Under the pieces are notes generated by a model. That model saw nothing but the letters and a program-made list of their open reading frames with translations. It was not told the origin of the DNA and ran no database searches. Below are positions 43,987-56,346 of a stretch of 64,000 bases of DNA, piece by piece (position 1 is the stretch's first letter; every line of letters starts with the position of its first letter). Position numbers and translations under genes: made by a program. The stretch lies in the NCBI RefSeq assembly GCF_000382705.1, contig NZ_ARQE01000001.1, forward strand, positions 747,924 to 811,923. Reading direction: 5' to 3'. The stretch comes from Aureimonas ureilytica DSM 18598 = NBRC 106430 (GTDB taxonomy: Bacteria; Pseudomonadota; Alphaproteobacteria; Rhizobiales; Rhizobiaceae).

Positions 43987-45231
43987 ATGACCGCAGCCTC
44001 GACCCTTGCCGCCATGACCCTTGCCGACAAGCGCATTCTTCTGATCATCGGCGGCGGCATCGCGGCCTATAAGTGCCTCGACCTCGTGCGCCGCCTGCGC
44101 CAGCGCGGTGCCAAGGTGACGCCGGTCATGACGAAGGCGGCGGCGGAGTTCGTCACGCCCCTGTCGCTCGGCGCGCTGGCGGGCACCAAGGTCTATGGCG
44201 ATCTCTTCAGCCGGGACGACGAGCACGATGTCGGCCATATCCGGCTCGCCCGCTCGGCCGATCTCGTGATCCTCGCGCCGGCCAGCGCCACGCGCATGGG
44301 CAAGATGGCGGCCGGGATCGGGGACGATCTGGCCGGCGCCATTCTTCTCGCGACCAACGCGCCCGTGCTCCTCGCCCCTGCCATGAACCCGGCCATGTGG
44401 GCGCATCCCGCGACGCGCCGCAGCGTCCAGACCTTGCAGGCGGACGGTCTCCACACGATCGGCCCGAACAAGGGCGAGATGGCCGAAAGCGGCGAAGCGG
44501 GCGAGGGACGCATGGCCGAGCCGCTGGAGATCGTGGCGGCGGCCGAACGCATCCTCGGACCCCAGGATCGCCCGCTCGCGGGGCGGCATATTCTCGTGAC
44601 CTCCGGCCCGACGCACGAGCCGATCGACCCCGTGCGCTATATCGCCAACCGCTCCTCCGGCCGGCAGGGCCATGCGATCGCCGCGAGCCTCGCCCGGCTC
44701 GGCGCTGATGTAACGCTCGTCTCCGGCCCCGTCGCGCTGCCCGATCCGATGGGCGTCCGCACCGTCCATGTCGAAACGGCACGCGAAATGCTGGCGGCGG
44801 TGGACGCGGCGCTGCCGGCGGACGCCGCCGTCTTCGTCGCGGCGGTGGCGGACTGGCGCGTGACGAGCGAGGCCGGCGAGAAGATCAAGAAGCGCGCGGG
44901 CGAGGGGCCGCCGACCCTGCCGCTCGTGGAAAACCCCGACATCCTGCGGACCGTTGGCACGGGCCCGCGCCGCCCGCGCCTCGTGGTCGGTTTCGCCGCC
45001 GAGACCAACGATCTCCTGGTGAATGCGACGCGCAAGCTGGAGGCCAAGGGCGCCGATCTCATCGTCGCCAACGATGTGTCGGGCGGCGTCATGGGCGGCG
45101 AGCGGAACGCTGTGAAGCTCGTGTCGCGCGCGGGCGTGGAAGAATGGCCCGACATGGCGAAAGGGGAGGTTGCCGACCGGCTGGCCGCCGAGATAAGTCG
45201 TCGGCTTCTGGAACTGGAGAGCGCCTCGTGA
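43987..45231 (+). CDS. coaBC: Bifunctional CoA biosynthesis protein CoaBC
   Basis: Phosphopantothenoylcysteine decarboxylase/synthetase, 414 residues. The N-terminal flavoprotein decarboxylase shows [30 protein letters not shown] (catalytic His region), [10 protein letters not shown] and a GRMAEP loop. The C-terminal synthetase starts near [21 protein letters not shown] and has the [10 protein letters not shown] loop. The start at the ATG of 43987 follows vapC by 11 bases; upstream in-frame codons lie inside vapC. dut overlaps its stop. Confidence 0.95.
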   Translation: MTAASTLAAMTLADKRILLIIGGGIAAYKCLDLVRRLRQRGAKVTPVMTKAAAEFVTPLSLGALAGTKVYGDLFSRDDEHDVGHIRLARSADLVILAPASATRMGKMAAGIGDDLAGAILLATNAPVLLAPAMNPAMWAHPATRRSVQTLQADGLHTIGPNKGEMAESGEAGEGRMAEPLEIVAAAERILGPQDRPLAGRHILVTSGPTHEPIDPVRYIANRSSGRQGHAIAASLARLGADVTLVSGPVALPDPMGVRTVHVETAREMLAAVDAALPADAAVFVAAVADWRVTSEAGEKIKKRAGEGPPTLPLVENPDILRTVGTGPRRPRLVVGFAAETNDLLVNATRKLEAKGADLIVANDVSGGVMGGERNAVKLVSRAGVEEWPDMAKGEVADRLAAEISRRLLELESAS

Positions 45232-45683
45232 CGACGGCCCCGACCATCGGCGTCCATCGCCTGCCCCATGCCGACGGGCTGGAGCTTCCCGCCTATGCCA
45301 GCACGGGCGCGGCGGGCGCCGACCTGCGCGCCGCCGTGAGCGAGGACCTGACCATCCCGCCGCTCGGTCGGGCGCTGGTGCCGAGCGGGCTCGTCTTCGA
45401 CATTCCCGAAGGGTTCGAAATCCAGGTGCGCCCGCGCTCGGGGCTGGCCGCGCGCCATGGCGTCACGGTGCTGAACGCGCCCGGCACCGTGGACAGCGAC
45501 TATCGCGGCGAGGTCATGGCGATCCTCGTCAATCTCGGGTCCGAGCCCTTCACCGTGACGCGCGGCGAGCGCATCGCGCAGCTCGTCGTCGCGCCGGCGC
45601 CCCAGGCGCGCTTTGCGGCTGTCGAAAGCGTCAAAGAGACGGCGCGCGGCACGGGCGGCTTCGGCTCCACGGGGCGCGCATGA
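45228..45683 (+). CDS. dut: dUTP pyrophosphatase
   Basis: Trimeric dUTPase of 151 residues. All five motifs are present: [45 protein letters not shown] and GTGGFGSTG. The start is a GTG at 45228 whose bases overlap the coaBC stop (GTGA); longer frames run into coaBC. It hydrolyses dUTP to dUMP, limiting uracil in DNA. Confidence 0.96.
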   Translation: MTTAPTIGVHRLPHADGLELPAYASTGAAGADLRAAVSEDLTIPPLGRALVPSGLVFDIPEGFEIQVRPRSGLAARHGVTVLNAPGTVDSDYRGEVMAILVNLGSEPFTVTRGERIAQLVVAPAPQARFAAVESVKETARGTGGFGSTGRA

Positions 45684-46297
45684 GCGCCGCCGGCTTCCTC
45701 GCCTATGCGCTGACCCTGGCGCTCGCCGCCGCCATTCCCGGCCCCGGCGTGGTGGCGCTCGTCGCCCGCGCGCTCGGTGCCGGCTTCCGGCAGGCCATGG
45801 GCTTCACGCTCGGGCTGATCCTCGGCGATCTGACCTTTCTGACCGCCGCCGTGTTCGGCCTCGCGCTGGTCGCCGAAGCGCTTGGCGAGATCTTCATCGT
45901 GGTGCGCATCGTCGCCGCGCTCTATCTCGGCTGGCTCGCCTGGAAGCTCTGGCGCGCGGCCGGCAACGCGGCCGAGGTCGAGGCCATGGCGAAGGAACGC
46001 CCGCTCGGCAGCTTCATCGCCGGGCTGACGGTGACGCTCGCCAACCCCAAGACCATCGTCTTCTATCTGGCGCTTCTGCCGACGCTCGTGGACCTCCGGC
46101 ATGTCTCGGTCGGCGACTACGCGGTGCTCGCCGCGTTGACGACCCTCGTTCTCCTCGTCGTCATGACGCCCTATGCCGCGCTCGCGGCCAAGGCGCGCCA
46201 CGTCCTGCGCCGCCCCGCCATCCTCGCCCGGCTGAACCGCAGCGCCGCGCTCATCCTCGGCGGCGCGGCGATCTGGAGCCTGGTGCGCAAGGTCTGA
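45680..46297 (+). CDS. LysE-family amino acid exporter
   Basis: A 205-residue membrane protein with about six helices and LysE/RhtB features: an N-terminal [31 protein letters not shown] block (broken by family-typical residues), then KLWRAAGN and [16 protein letters not shown]. Its start overlaps the dut stop (ATGA). Substrate not predictable. Confidence 0.88.
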   Translation: MSAAGFLAYALTLALAAAIPGPGVVALVARALGAGFRQAMGFTLGLILGDLTFLTAAVFGLALVAEALGEIFIVVRIVAALYLGWLAWKLWRAAGNAAEVEAMAKERPLGSFIAGLTVTLANPKTIVFYLALLPTLVDLRHVSVGDYAVLAALTTLVLLVVMTPYAALAAKARHVLRRPAILARLNRSAALILGGAAIWSLVRKV

Positions 46298-46306
46298 CGC
46301 GGGCGC

Positions 46307-47122
46307 CTATCCCCAGCGCCGCGACGTGCCTTCGATCTGCCTGATCGTGCCGCCGTCGACGCTGCGCAGCGAGCCGAGCTGGGAAAGCGTGACGCGGTTC
46401 CGGCCGGCGGATTTGGCCTTGTAGAGATTGGTGTCGGCGATCTTGTAGAGCGCGTCGAAGGGCACGGCGGTGCGGAAGGAAATGCCGCCGAGCGAGACCG
46501 ACAGGCGCGTGCGCCGATTGCGCGGGCCGACCTCCAGCATGTTGATGCGCGCGCGCAGCCGCTCGGCCACGACCTGCGCCTCCTCGTAGCCGGCATTGCG
46601 CAGGAGAATGGCAAATTCCTCGCCGCCGAGCCGCCCGACGAGATCGTCCTTGCGCACGCTCTGGCGCAAGGTGGCCGCGATCAGCGACAGCGCCTCGTCG
46701 CCCGTTCCATGGCCCAGACGGTCGTTGATGCGCTTGAAATGGTCGGCGTCGAGGATCAGCAGCGTGTGGGGCACGTCGTCGCCCTCCCGGCGCCGCCCGT
46801 CCGGGCCGATGCGCAGCTCCACCGATTTCTGGAAGGCGGCGCGGTTCAACACCTGGGTCAGCCCGTCGCGCGTCGCGAAATGGAAGAGCTGGTGGTTGCG
46901 CCGGCGCAGCGCCACGATGCGGCTCGCCGCGTAGAGCTGCAGCGGCAGGGCGGAGACGAACAGCATCATGAGGCAGAACAGAAGCGCGTTCTGCGCCGCC
47001 GGCAGCGCGAAACTGCCGAAATACCAGTAGGTCGCGATCACCACCACGCCGGCCATGGTGACGGTCAGGCCGAGAAGTTCCAGGCAGAGCATTCGCAGCG
47101 AGTCGAGAAGAGGCGTGGGCAT
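46307..47122 (-). CDS. Membrane-anchored GGDEF diguanylate cyclase
   Basis: A 271-residue protein with two membrane helices (about residues 13-36 and 43-65) and a cytoplasmic GGDEF domain (FATRDGLTQVLNRAAF, then LDADHFKRIND). The active site is GRLGGEEFAILL. The inhibitory I-site RKDD lies exactly five residues before GGEEF, so product inhibition by cyclic di-GMP is expected. The start at the ATG of 47122 is chosen because membrane helices begin soon after it. It converges with the LysE-type gene. Confidence 0.9.
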   Translation of the reverse strand: MPTPLLDSLRMLCLELLGLTVTMAGVVVIATYWYFGSFALPAAQNALLFCLMMLFVSALPLQLYAASRIVALRRRNHQLFHFATRDGLTQVLNRAAFQKSVELRIGPDGRRREGDDVPHTLLILDADHFKRINDRLGHGTGDEALSLIAATLRQSVRKDDLVGRLGGEEFAILLRNAGYEEAQVVAERLRARINMLEVGPRNRRTRLSVSLGGISFRTAVPFDALYKIADTNLYKAKSAGRNRVTLSQLGSLRSVDGGTIRQIEGTSRRWG

Positions 47123-47436
47123 GGCGATCCTTGCGCTGGGCCTTGGGCGGAGAGGTCCAGGCTCCAGAATGACAAGCCCGCTTTGCCGCCCGCTGAATCG
47201 CGATCGGGCGATTTGATTCAAAGGCTTCGCTCGGTTGCGCTCCGGCCGGGCGGGCCGAGGAGGGCGCGAGGCGCGCGAAAAGAAATTCTCCTCTTTTGGC
47301 CTCCCGCGAACGGATTTGCTTCGCCGCCTCGGCATCGTGATCGCCGCGAGGTTCGCCAATCCCCGCTTTTCCGCGCTAGATTGCGGCCCGAAGCGCCCGT
47401 GGAGGCGCAGCCGGTGAGGGACAAGGACATTTCGCC
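47123..47436. promoter_or_regulatory. Divergent intergenic region, GGDEF gene / cysK
   Basis: This 314-base gap must hold promoters for both flanking genes. An AT-rich patch around 47270-47300 and a TAGATT-like hexamer near 47378 are candidates for the cysK promoter. I see no riboswitch or strong hairpin. Short plus-strand frames have no recognisable content. Confidence 0.35.
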
Positions 47437-48465
<1,029 letters not shown>

Positions 48466-48492
48466 GGTTTTCGAACATCGCCAACCCTTCGA

Positions 48493-48524
48493 GGGGCCGC
48501 CGCTTCGCCGCGCGGCCCCTTTTC
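48493..48524 (+). terminator. Intrinsic terminator after cysK
   Basis: Stem GGGGCCGC / GCGGCCCC with an 11-base loop, followed by TTTTC, 28 bases after the cysK stop. Confidence 0.85.
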
Positions 48525-48638
48525 TTTCGGCCCGCCTGTCCTTTCTTGGGGAGAACACGCGCGGCGCCCGCCTCACCCTCGGACCCGATCCGGGGACGGC
48601 ACGCCGCATCCTTCGCGATCCCAAACCGCAAGGCTCCC

Positions 48639-49580
48639 ATGCCGATCCAAGACACGATCGAATCCTCGCAGACCTTCCTGCGCACGCTCGCCGCCCAGGC
48701 CGCGACCTTCCTGCCCAATCTTCTCGTCGCCGTCCTCGTCATGGCGGTCGGCTTCTTCATCGCCGGCCGGCTGGCGGCGCTGGTCGGCCGGGCCTTCGGC
48801 CTGTCGCGCATCGACCAAACGGTGCGCGGGCCGCTGGTGGCCATGGTGCGCTATGTCGTGATCGTCATGGCGCTGATCATCGCGCTCGGCCAGATCGGCG
48901 TGCAAATGACCTCGCTGCTCGCCGTGCTCGGCGCCGCCGGCCTCGCCGTCGGTCTCGCGCTGCAAGGCACGCTTACCAATATCGCGGCGGGCATCATGCT
49001 CCTTTGGCTGCGCCCGTTCCGCGTCGGCGACTACATCGAGACGCAGAACTTCGCCGGCCGGGTGCACGAGATCGGCCTGTTCACCTGCCATCTGGAGACG
49101 TTCGACGGGCTCTTCGTCTTCGCGCCCAATTCCACGCTCTGGAACGTCTGGATGCGCAATCACTCGCGCGCCGCCTCGCGCCTTCTCGCCTGGCAGATCA
49201 CGGTGCCGCGTCAGGTGCCCTTCGAGGCCGCGCATGAGGCCTTGATCTCGGCCTGGCCGAAGAATGCCGGCGAGGAGCAGCTGAGCGAGCCGGTCGCCTT
49301 TCTGGACCAATTGACCGCCGACACGCAGGTCATCGTGTTTCGCGGCGTCGTGAAGGAAGGCGCGACGACGGAAGCGCAGCGCCGCACGGCGCAGGCGATC
49401 CGGCGCATCTTCGTGGAGCGTTTCGGCGCCGACGGCGAGCCGCGCGCCATCCAGCGCATCGTTCCGGGCGACAGCGACCCGTCCCGCTATCTCGGCGCGG
49501 ACGATGCACCGGAAGCCAACCGGACGCTGGTCAACGACAGGCCGGACGCGCCGAGCCAGAGCGTCGTGACGACGCCCTGA
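48639..49580 (+). CDS. MscS-family small mechanosensitive channel
   Basis: A 313-residue channel. Three membrane helices: about 22-45, 62-85, and the pore-lining helix TSLLAVLGAAGLAVGLALQG with regular Gly/Ala packing. It then has the beta-domain (MLLWLRPFRVGDYIE) and a C-terminal alpha/beta domain. A non-conserved polar tail ends the protein. It opens under membrane tension during osmotic downshift. The start at the ATG of 48639 (MPIQDTIESS) is chosen over an upstream in-frame ATG because the latter starts in the cysK terminator region. Confidence 0.9.
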   Translation: MPIQDTIESSQTFLRTLAAQAATFLPNLLVAVLVMAVGFFIAGRLAALVGRAFGLSRIDQTVRGPLVAMVRYVVIVMALIIALGQIGVQMTSLLAVLGAAGLAVGLALQGTLTNIAAGIMLLWLRPFRVGDYIETQNFAGRVHEIGLFTCHLETFDGLFVFAPNSTLWNVWMRNHSRAASRLLAWQITVPRQVPFEAAHEALISAWPKNAGEEQLSEPVAFLDQLTADTQVIVFRGVVKEGATTEAQRRTAQAIRRIFVERFGADGEPRAIQRIVPGDSDPSRYLGADDAPEANRTLVNDRPDAPSQSVVTTP

Positions 49581-49590
49581 CGCATCCTCC

Positions 49591-50979
49591 TCACCCCGCG
49601 CGGCGCGATATCCGCATCGGCAATCCGCCGCGCGGCTGCACCGTGATCTTCTGCACGGGATGGGGCGGGCGGTCGCCGGCATAGTCGAAGCGCCCATGGC
49701 GCATGAGGCTCGCGAGCGCGATGACGCCCTCCTGCATGGCGAAGGACGCGCCGATGCACACGCGCGGGCCGACGCCGAAGGGCAGATACTGGTAGCGGTC
49801 GAGCTTGGCGCGGTTTTCCGGCAGAAACCGCTCGGGCAGGAAATGGCCCGGCCGATCCCACAGGCGTTCGTGCCGATGGACGAGCCAGGGCATGACGAGG
49901 AGCGAGGCTCCGGCCGGCACGTCGAGATCGCCCACCCGGTCGGCCTCTAGGGCCATGCGGTTCAGCGAAGGCGCGGGCGGGTAGAGGCGCATCGCCTCCT
50001 CGAAGGCCGCGCGCGTCTGCGGCAGGGCCTCCACCCAGTCGAGCGGATCGGGCAGGCCGGGCAGGAGCGCGTCGAGCTCGCGCTCGACCTTCTCGCGCTC
50101 GTGCGGCGCCTGCGACAGGAGATAGAGCGTCCAGCCGAGAGCCCGCGCGGTGGTCTCGTGGCCCGCGCCGATGAAGGTGATGATGTTGTCCTCGATCTCG
50201 GAGGGCGACAGGCCTTCGCATTCGAGAAGAAGCGTCAGGAGATCGCGCGGGGCCGATCGGGGATCGCTCGCCATCTGCCGGCGGCGGCGCTCGGCGGTCT
50301 CGGTGATCATCTGACGGAAATAGCGCGCCGCCGAGCGCCCGCGCAGCCGGCCGAGGCGCGGCAGGAAGCTCGGCGCATCCAGAATGTCGAGGGGATCGAC
50401 CCGGCCCATATGCGCCATGAACACGTCCATGGCACGCGCGAACTCGCCCGGCTCGCCGGTGATGTCGTCGGAAAACAGCGTCGCCTGGAGGATGTCGTAG
50501 GTGAGGAGGGTCATCTCGTGCGAGAGATCGACCACGCGTCCCGAGCGCCCCGCCAGCCCCTCGGCGAAGTCTGCCGAGCGATCCGCCATGACGCGGGCGA
50601 GGCCCGCGACGTTGCGCGGGGCGAAGACCGGCGCCATGGCCTTGCGCGTGCGCTTCCACAGATCGCCCTCGGCGGTCAGCAGCCCGTCGCGCAGGAGCGG
50701 CTTCAACACGCGCTGGCGCAAGGGCTGCATCACGTAATTGGCGGCATTGTCCACCAGCGTGCGGCGGATCAGGGTGGGGTCGTTGACGACGATGGTCGGC
50801 GTCTTCAGCCAGTCGTTGCGCAGGACCGGCTCCTGGAAGGCGCGCGTTCCCCAGATCTCGATCGGATTGCGCGAGGCCGTCAGCACGAAGGAAAAGAAGC
50901 CGAGCGGCTTCTCGTGCGGGCGCGGGGCGGGGGCGAGAAACGGGGTGAGGGGGCTTGCCCCGGCGGACAGATCGGTCAT
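49591..50979 (-). CDS. Cytochrome P450
   Basis: A 462-residue P450 without a membrane anchor. It has the I-helix FIGAGHETTARAL, the ExxR motif in EEAMRLYPP and the heme-binding FGVGPRVCIG with C408 as thiolate ligand. The start at the ATG of 50979 has GAAGGAGA about 8 bases upstream; a frame open to 51189 lacks one. No dedicated ferredoxin or reductase gene is adjacent, so redox partner and substrate are unknown. It converges with mscS. Confidence 0.93.
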   Translation of the reverse strand: MTDLSAGASPLTPFLAPAPRPHEKPLGFFSFVLTASRNPIEIWGTRAFQEPVLRNDWLKTPTIVVNDPTLIRRTLVDNAANYVMQPLRQRVLKPLLRDGLLTAEGDLWKRTRKAMAPVFAPRNVAGLARVMADRSADFAEGLAGRSGRVVDLSHEMTLLTYDILQATLFSDDITGEPGEFARAMDVFMAHMGRVDPLDILDAPSFLPRLGRLRGRSAARYFRQMITETAERRRRQMASDPRSAPRDLLTLLLECEGLSPSEIEDNIITFIGAGHETTARALGWTLYLLSQAPHEREKVERELDALLPGLPDPLDWVEALPQTRAAFEEAMRLYPPAPSLNRMALEADRVGDLDVPAGASLLVMPWLVHRHERLWDRPGHFLPERFLPENRAKLDRYQYLPFGVGPRVCIGASFAMQEGVIALASLMRHGRFDYAGDRPPHPVQKITVQPRGGLPMRISRRAG

Positions 50980-51114
50980 CGAACGGTCTCCTTCGCCACG
51001 GGCGAGAGGGCCCTCTGCGGCGTCGCATCGATATGGGAAAGCGATCATGGCGGCGAAAGGGCGGGCCCGGGCGTCGCACAGCCGGCCTTCCCCAGGCGCG
51101 AAAGGCCGCAAAGC

Positions 51115-51143
51115 TTGGATTGCGATGCAAAAACTTCTATATG
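51115..51143 (+). promoter_or_regulatory. Sigma-70-type promoter of gyrB
   Basis: TTGGAT, a 17-base spacer, then TATATG, 63 bases before the gyrB start. Each hexamer matches consensus at four positions. Confidence 0.55.
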
Positions 51144-51191
51144 AAACAGGTCGAACAGACGTGCCGCGCGGCCCCGCCTGCCGCGCCATGA

Positions 51192-53645
<2,454 letters not shown>

Positions 53646-54048
53646 GGGGCGTTTGTCGTGACCATCCGCTCCGGAGCGCTTGTTTCCGAGAGCGGACGAT
53701 CCGCATGGACGTCCTGACGAACCACCGGACGATCAGCGTTCGACGCGACACCCGCGCAGCAGAAGGGGCGTCGCACCGATTTGACTCGGTCTGACGTCCG
53801 CCAAGCGGGATGCGGCTGACCGGACGTGCGGACTGGCACGGGCGGACTGGCACGGACGGACTGGCACGGGGGCACTGCGTTGATCGGGCGGCGCCCGGTT
53901 GCGGGCGGGTGTTCCCGCTCCTTCGCCTGGACGGAGCCGCGCCAAGACGACCTCCGTCGTTCCCGCCGCGACCCCGATCGGTCCGTTGCGGGCGCGCCGG
54001 ATCGCCGACAGGGTGATATGCCGCTCCGGTCGAGCGGAGGCGGCGGCC
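53646..54048. other. Intergenic stretch after gyrB with short tandem repeats
   Basis: 403 bases between the ends of convergent gyrB and the YeeE-type gene. It holds three tandem 14-base units (CGGACTGGCACGGG and two near copies, 53829-53870), followed by a related partial copy. No gene is convincing on either strand, and no clear terminator with a T tract is present. Confidence 0.6.
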
Positions 54049-55299
54049 TCAGCCCCGGCAACGGACGGCCCGCTCGGCGCTCCGCCACAGGAGAAGGCCG
54101 GCCAGCATGGCCACGGCGAAGAGCCAGCCGGAAAGCGCCCCGGCATGGATGCCCGACAGGAGCGCGCCGACCGAGCAGCCGAGCGCCAGCGTCGCGCCCC
54201 AGCCGAGAAGGACGCCGCCGAGAAGGCCGCGCAGGACGTGGGACCGGCGCGGCCGGGCCGGCCGGAAGTCGCCCGCCGCCAGAGCCGAGGCGAGGCTCGC
54301 CGCGACGAGCCCGAGGACGAAGACGCCGTTGGCCGACAAGAGCGCCTCGGACAGGATCGAGATGCAGCCGCGCAAGGTCTCCAGGCCGAGGAGCCGGTCC
54401 GGCACGAGGCCGGCCGCCGCGCCGAGATCGCGGGCGCGCGCCGACAGTTCGGCGGTGACGCCGAGCGGCGCGACGCGCAGATAGGCGAAGGCGCCGAGCG
54501 CGCCGACGAGGAGCCCCCCGAGCCAGCCCGGCCACCGCGCGACGAAGACCGCGCGCAGCGGCTGGAGCGCTGCCGGGCCCGGCCCCGCCGCGTCGCGCGC
54601 CGCGCGGGCGGCGGCCTGGCGCGCCGAGCGGCGCAGGAGAAGCGGCCAGGCGAGGGCGGCGAGGAGCGCCAGCGTCGCGGCGAGCCAGCCGGGATAGCCG
54701 AGACGGGCCGGAAGCCAGACCACCGGCGCCTCCGCCACGAGGGCGAGATAGAGCGGGTTCCAGGTGGCGAAGCCGAGGACGAAGCCGAGAAGCGCGCCCA
54801 GAAGCGCGAAAGGCGCGGTCGGCGAGCCTTCGCCCAGGCGATACAGGTGGGCCGAAAGGCACGAGCCGGACAGCGTCATGCCCGCTCCGAAGGTAAGGCC
54901 GCCGAGGGCGGTCGTCAGCGCGAGCGGGCCGATGAAGGCGTCCGGCGGCAGGCGGCCGGTGCCGGGGTCGGGAAGCCAGGCGCCGAAGACGAGCGCGTAG
55001 CCGACCGCGCCGCTCGCCAGCGCCGCCAGAAGGCCGCGCAACCCGTCGGGCTCGCGCTCGTCCAGCCATTCGCGGATGCCGCAGTAGAAGCAGAAGCGCG
55101 AGCGCTGGAGGACAAGGCCGAAGGCCGCCCCGAAGGTGAGCGAAAGGGCGAGCCCGTCGCCGAAGCCGCCATGCGACAGGCCGAGGCCGGCGGCGAGGAG
55201 GGCGATGAAGATCGCGAGCGAGGCGGCGAGGCCGGACAGGCCGGGGCCCTCCCGGCGGTCCGCGGCGGCACCCGCCCGGCTTTCGGAGATCGCGCTCAT
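54049..55299 (-). CDS. YeeE/YedE-family thiosulfate (sulfur) transporter
   Basis: A 416-residue membrane protein with many helices and the three conserved cysteine motifs of the TsuA/YeeE family: SRFCFYCG, SGSCLSAHL and LGCSVGALLSG. In characterised members these cysteines relay thiosulfate through the membrane. It lies 88 bases downstream of a broken rhodanese gene on the same strand, and sulfur transporters of this type are commonly encoded with sulfurtransferases. Confidence 0.88.
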   Translation of the reverse strand: MSAISESRAGAAADRREGPGLSGLAASLAIFIALLAAGLGLSHGGFGDGLALSLTFGAAFGLVLQRSRFCFYCGIREWLDEREPDGLRGLLAALASGAVGYALVFGAWLPDPGTGRLPPDAFIGPLALTTALGGLTFGAGMTLSGSCLSAHLYRLGEGSPTAPFALLGALLGFVLGFATWNPLYLALVAEAPVVWLPARLGYPGWLAATLALLAALAWPLLLRRSARQAAARAARDAAGPGPAALQPLRAVFVARWPGWLGGLLVGALGAFAYLRVAPLGVTAELSARARDLGAAAGLVPDRLLGLETLRGCISILSEALLSANGVFVLGLVAASLASALAAGDFRPARPRRSHVLRGLLGGVLLGWGATLALGCSVGALLSGIHAGALSGWLFAVAMLAGLLLWRSAERAVRCRG

Positions 55300-55339
55300 G
55301 GTCGTCCTACGTCCGAGGCTGACGGGAAACGGGCGAAGA

Positions 55340-55366
55340 GACCGGGCGCGACGGTCGCGCCCGGTC
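55340..55366. other. Perfect GC-rich hairpin between rhodanese and yeeE-type genes
   Basis: Perfect 13-base-pair inverted repeat (GACCGGGCGCGAC, one-base loop, then its complement) in the 88-base gap. A weak pyrimidine run follows on the minus strand. It may attenuate transcription or stabilise the mRNA. Confidence 0.6.
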
Positions 55367-55387
55367 CGTTAGGGGGAATGGGGCGGC

Positions 55388-55814
55388 CTACTTGCCGGTC
55401 CAGACGGTGTTGGAGACGTTCACGATCGGCGCGCCGACCGAATTGCCGTACTCGGTCCAGGAGCCGTCGTAGTTCCTCACGTCGTAACCGAGAATCTTGG
55501 AGAGCAGGAACCAGGTGTGGCTGGAGCGCTCGCCGATGCGGCAGTAGACGATGGTCGGCTTCGAGCCGTCGATGCCCTTCGCGGCGTAGATCGCCTTCAA
55601 CTCCTCGGCCGGCTTGAAGGTGCCGTCCTCGGCGACGGCGGTGGACCAGGGCACGTTGATGGCGCCGGGCACGTGGCCCGCACGGATCGAGAGCTCCTGC
55701 GAACCCTGCGGTGCGAAGATCTTGCCGGAATATTCGTCGCCCGAGCGGATGTCGACGATGGTGCCCTCGGCCGTGCCCTTGGCGACGGCGAGGACGTCGG
55801 GAAGGCGCGCCCGC
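55388..55814 (-). pseudogene. Rhodanese sulfurtransferase, 5' part removed by transposon insertion
   Basis: The C-terminal part of an SseA-type sulfurtransferase is intact: [25 protein letters not shown] and the active-site loop [12 protein letters not shown] with its catalytic Cys. The protein ends TVWTGK. Upstream of RARLPDVL the sequence changes abruptly into transposon-end repeats. The frame stays open into the element to an ATG at 55871-55873 inside it, so a 161-residue product carrying the catalytic domain could still be made. The missing N-terminal part may lie beyond the right end of the element. Confidence 0.82.
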
Positions 55815-55876
55815 TGTGCTGACGCGCATAAACCTAGCGGTTTGACGCGCATAAAGCTGTTTTTGACGCGCATAAA
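55815..55876 (+). repeat. Putative left end of a Tn7-like transposon (TnsB-type sites)
   Basis: Starts TGTGCTGACGCGCATAAACC, which has the TGT terminus and the GAC-to-ATAAA layout of Tn7 ends. Three direct copies of TGACGCGCATAAA lie at 55820, 55843 and 55864, 21-23 bases apart, the spacing of TnsB sites in Tn7. The boundary coincides with the break in the rhodanese gene. The matching inverted end is not in the window. Confidence 0.72.
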
Positions 55877-56346
55877 GCTTGCGAAAAGTCGCAGATTCCA
55901 ACGTGCTAGTGCGTATCGACGGCTTCAGCTCAAGCAGGACGAAGACGATCGGGGCATCCCGACCCGTCAAATGCGGGCCCTAAGTCACGTCCGATGCGAC
56001 GCGTCCACGGGGCAGACGGCGTTTGTAAGCTTGGGACCGAAAGGCGGAAGGTGGCAGCCGAACGCGTTGATCGTCAGTCGTTAGATGGTCGGCGTCCTGC
56101 CGCAGGCAGGCAGCCGACGGTCGCCCATCGCGCATTGGGTGTCGACCGGTTCACCTTCATGCAATAGCAGACCGTACCTGAACGCCCGGTGGCATGCCTC
56201 CTGACGGTGCTTAACCCCGGTCCGAAACACACGGACTGATGGGCTGGGTGCGAGACCTCAACGCGATCTTCAGCAGATGCCACGAAGTCTCGCATGTCAG
56301 CCAGCGAACGCGATTCGGTCTGCGTGCGCCACGATGAGGTCGGCGA

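Noticed and set aside
47123..47436. A sulfur-related riboswitch before cysK
   Set aside because: No SAM- or other riboswitch-like stem arrangement could be drawn from the sequence. Only an AT-rich patch is seen.
53829..53870. Short CRISPR-like array
   Set aside because: The 14-base units are directly adjacent without spacers, and no cas genes are present anywhere in the window.
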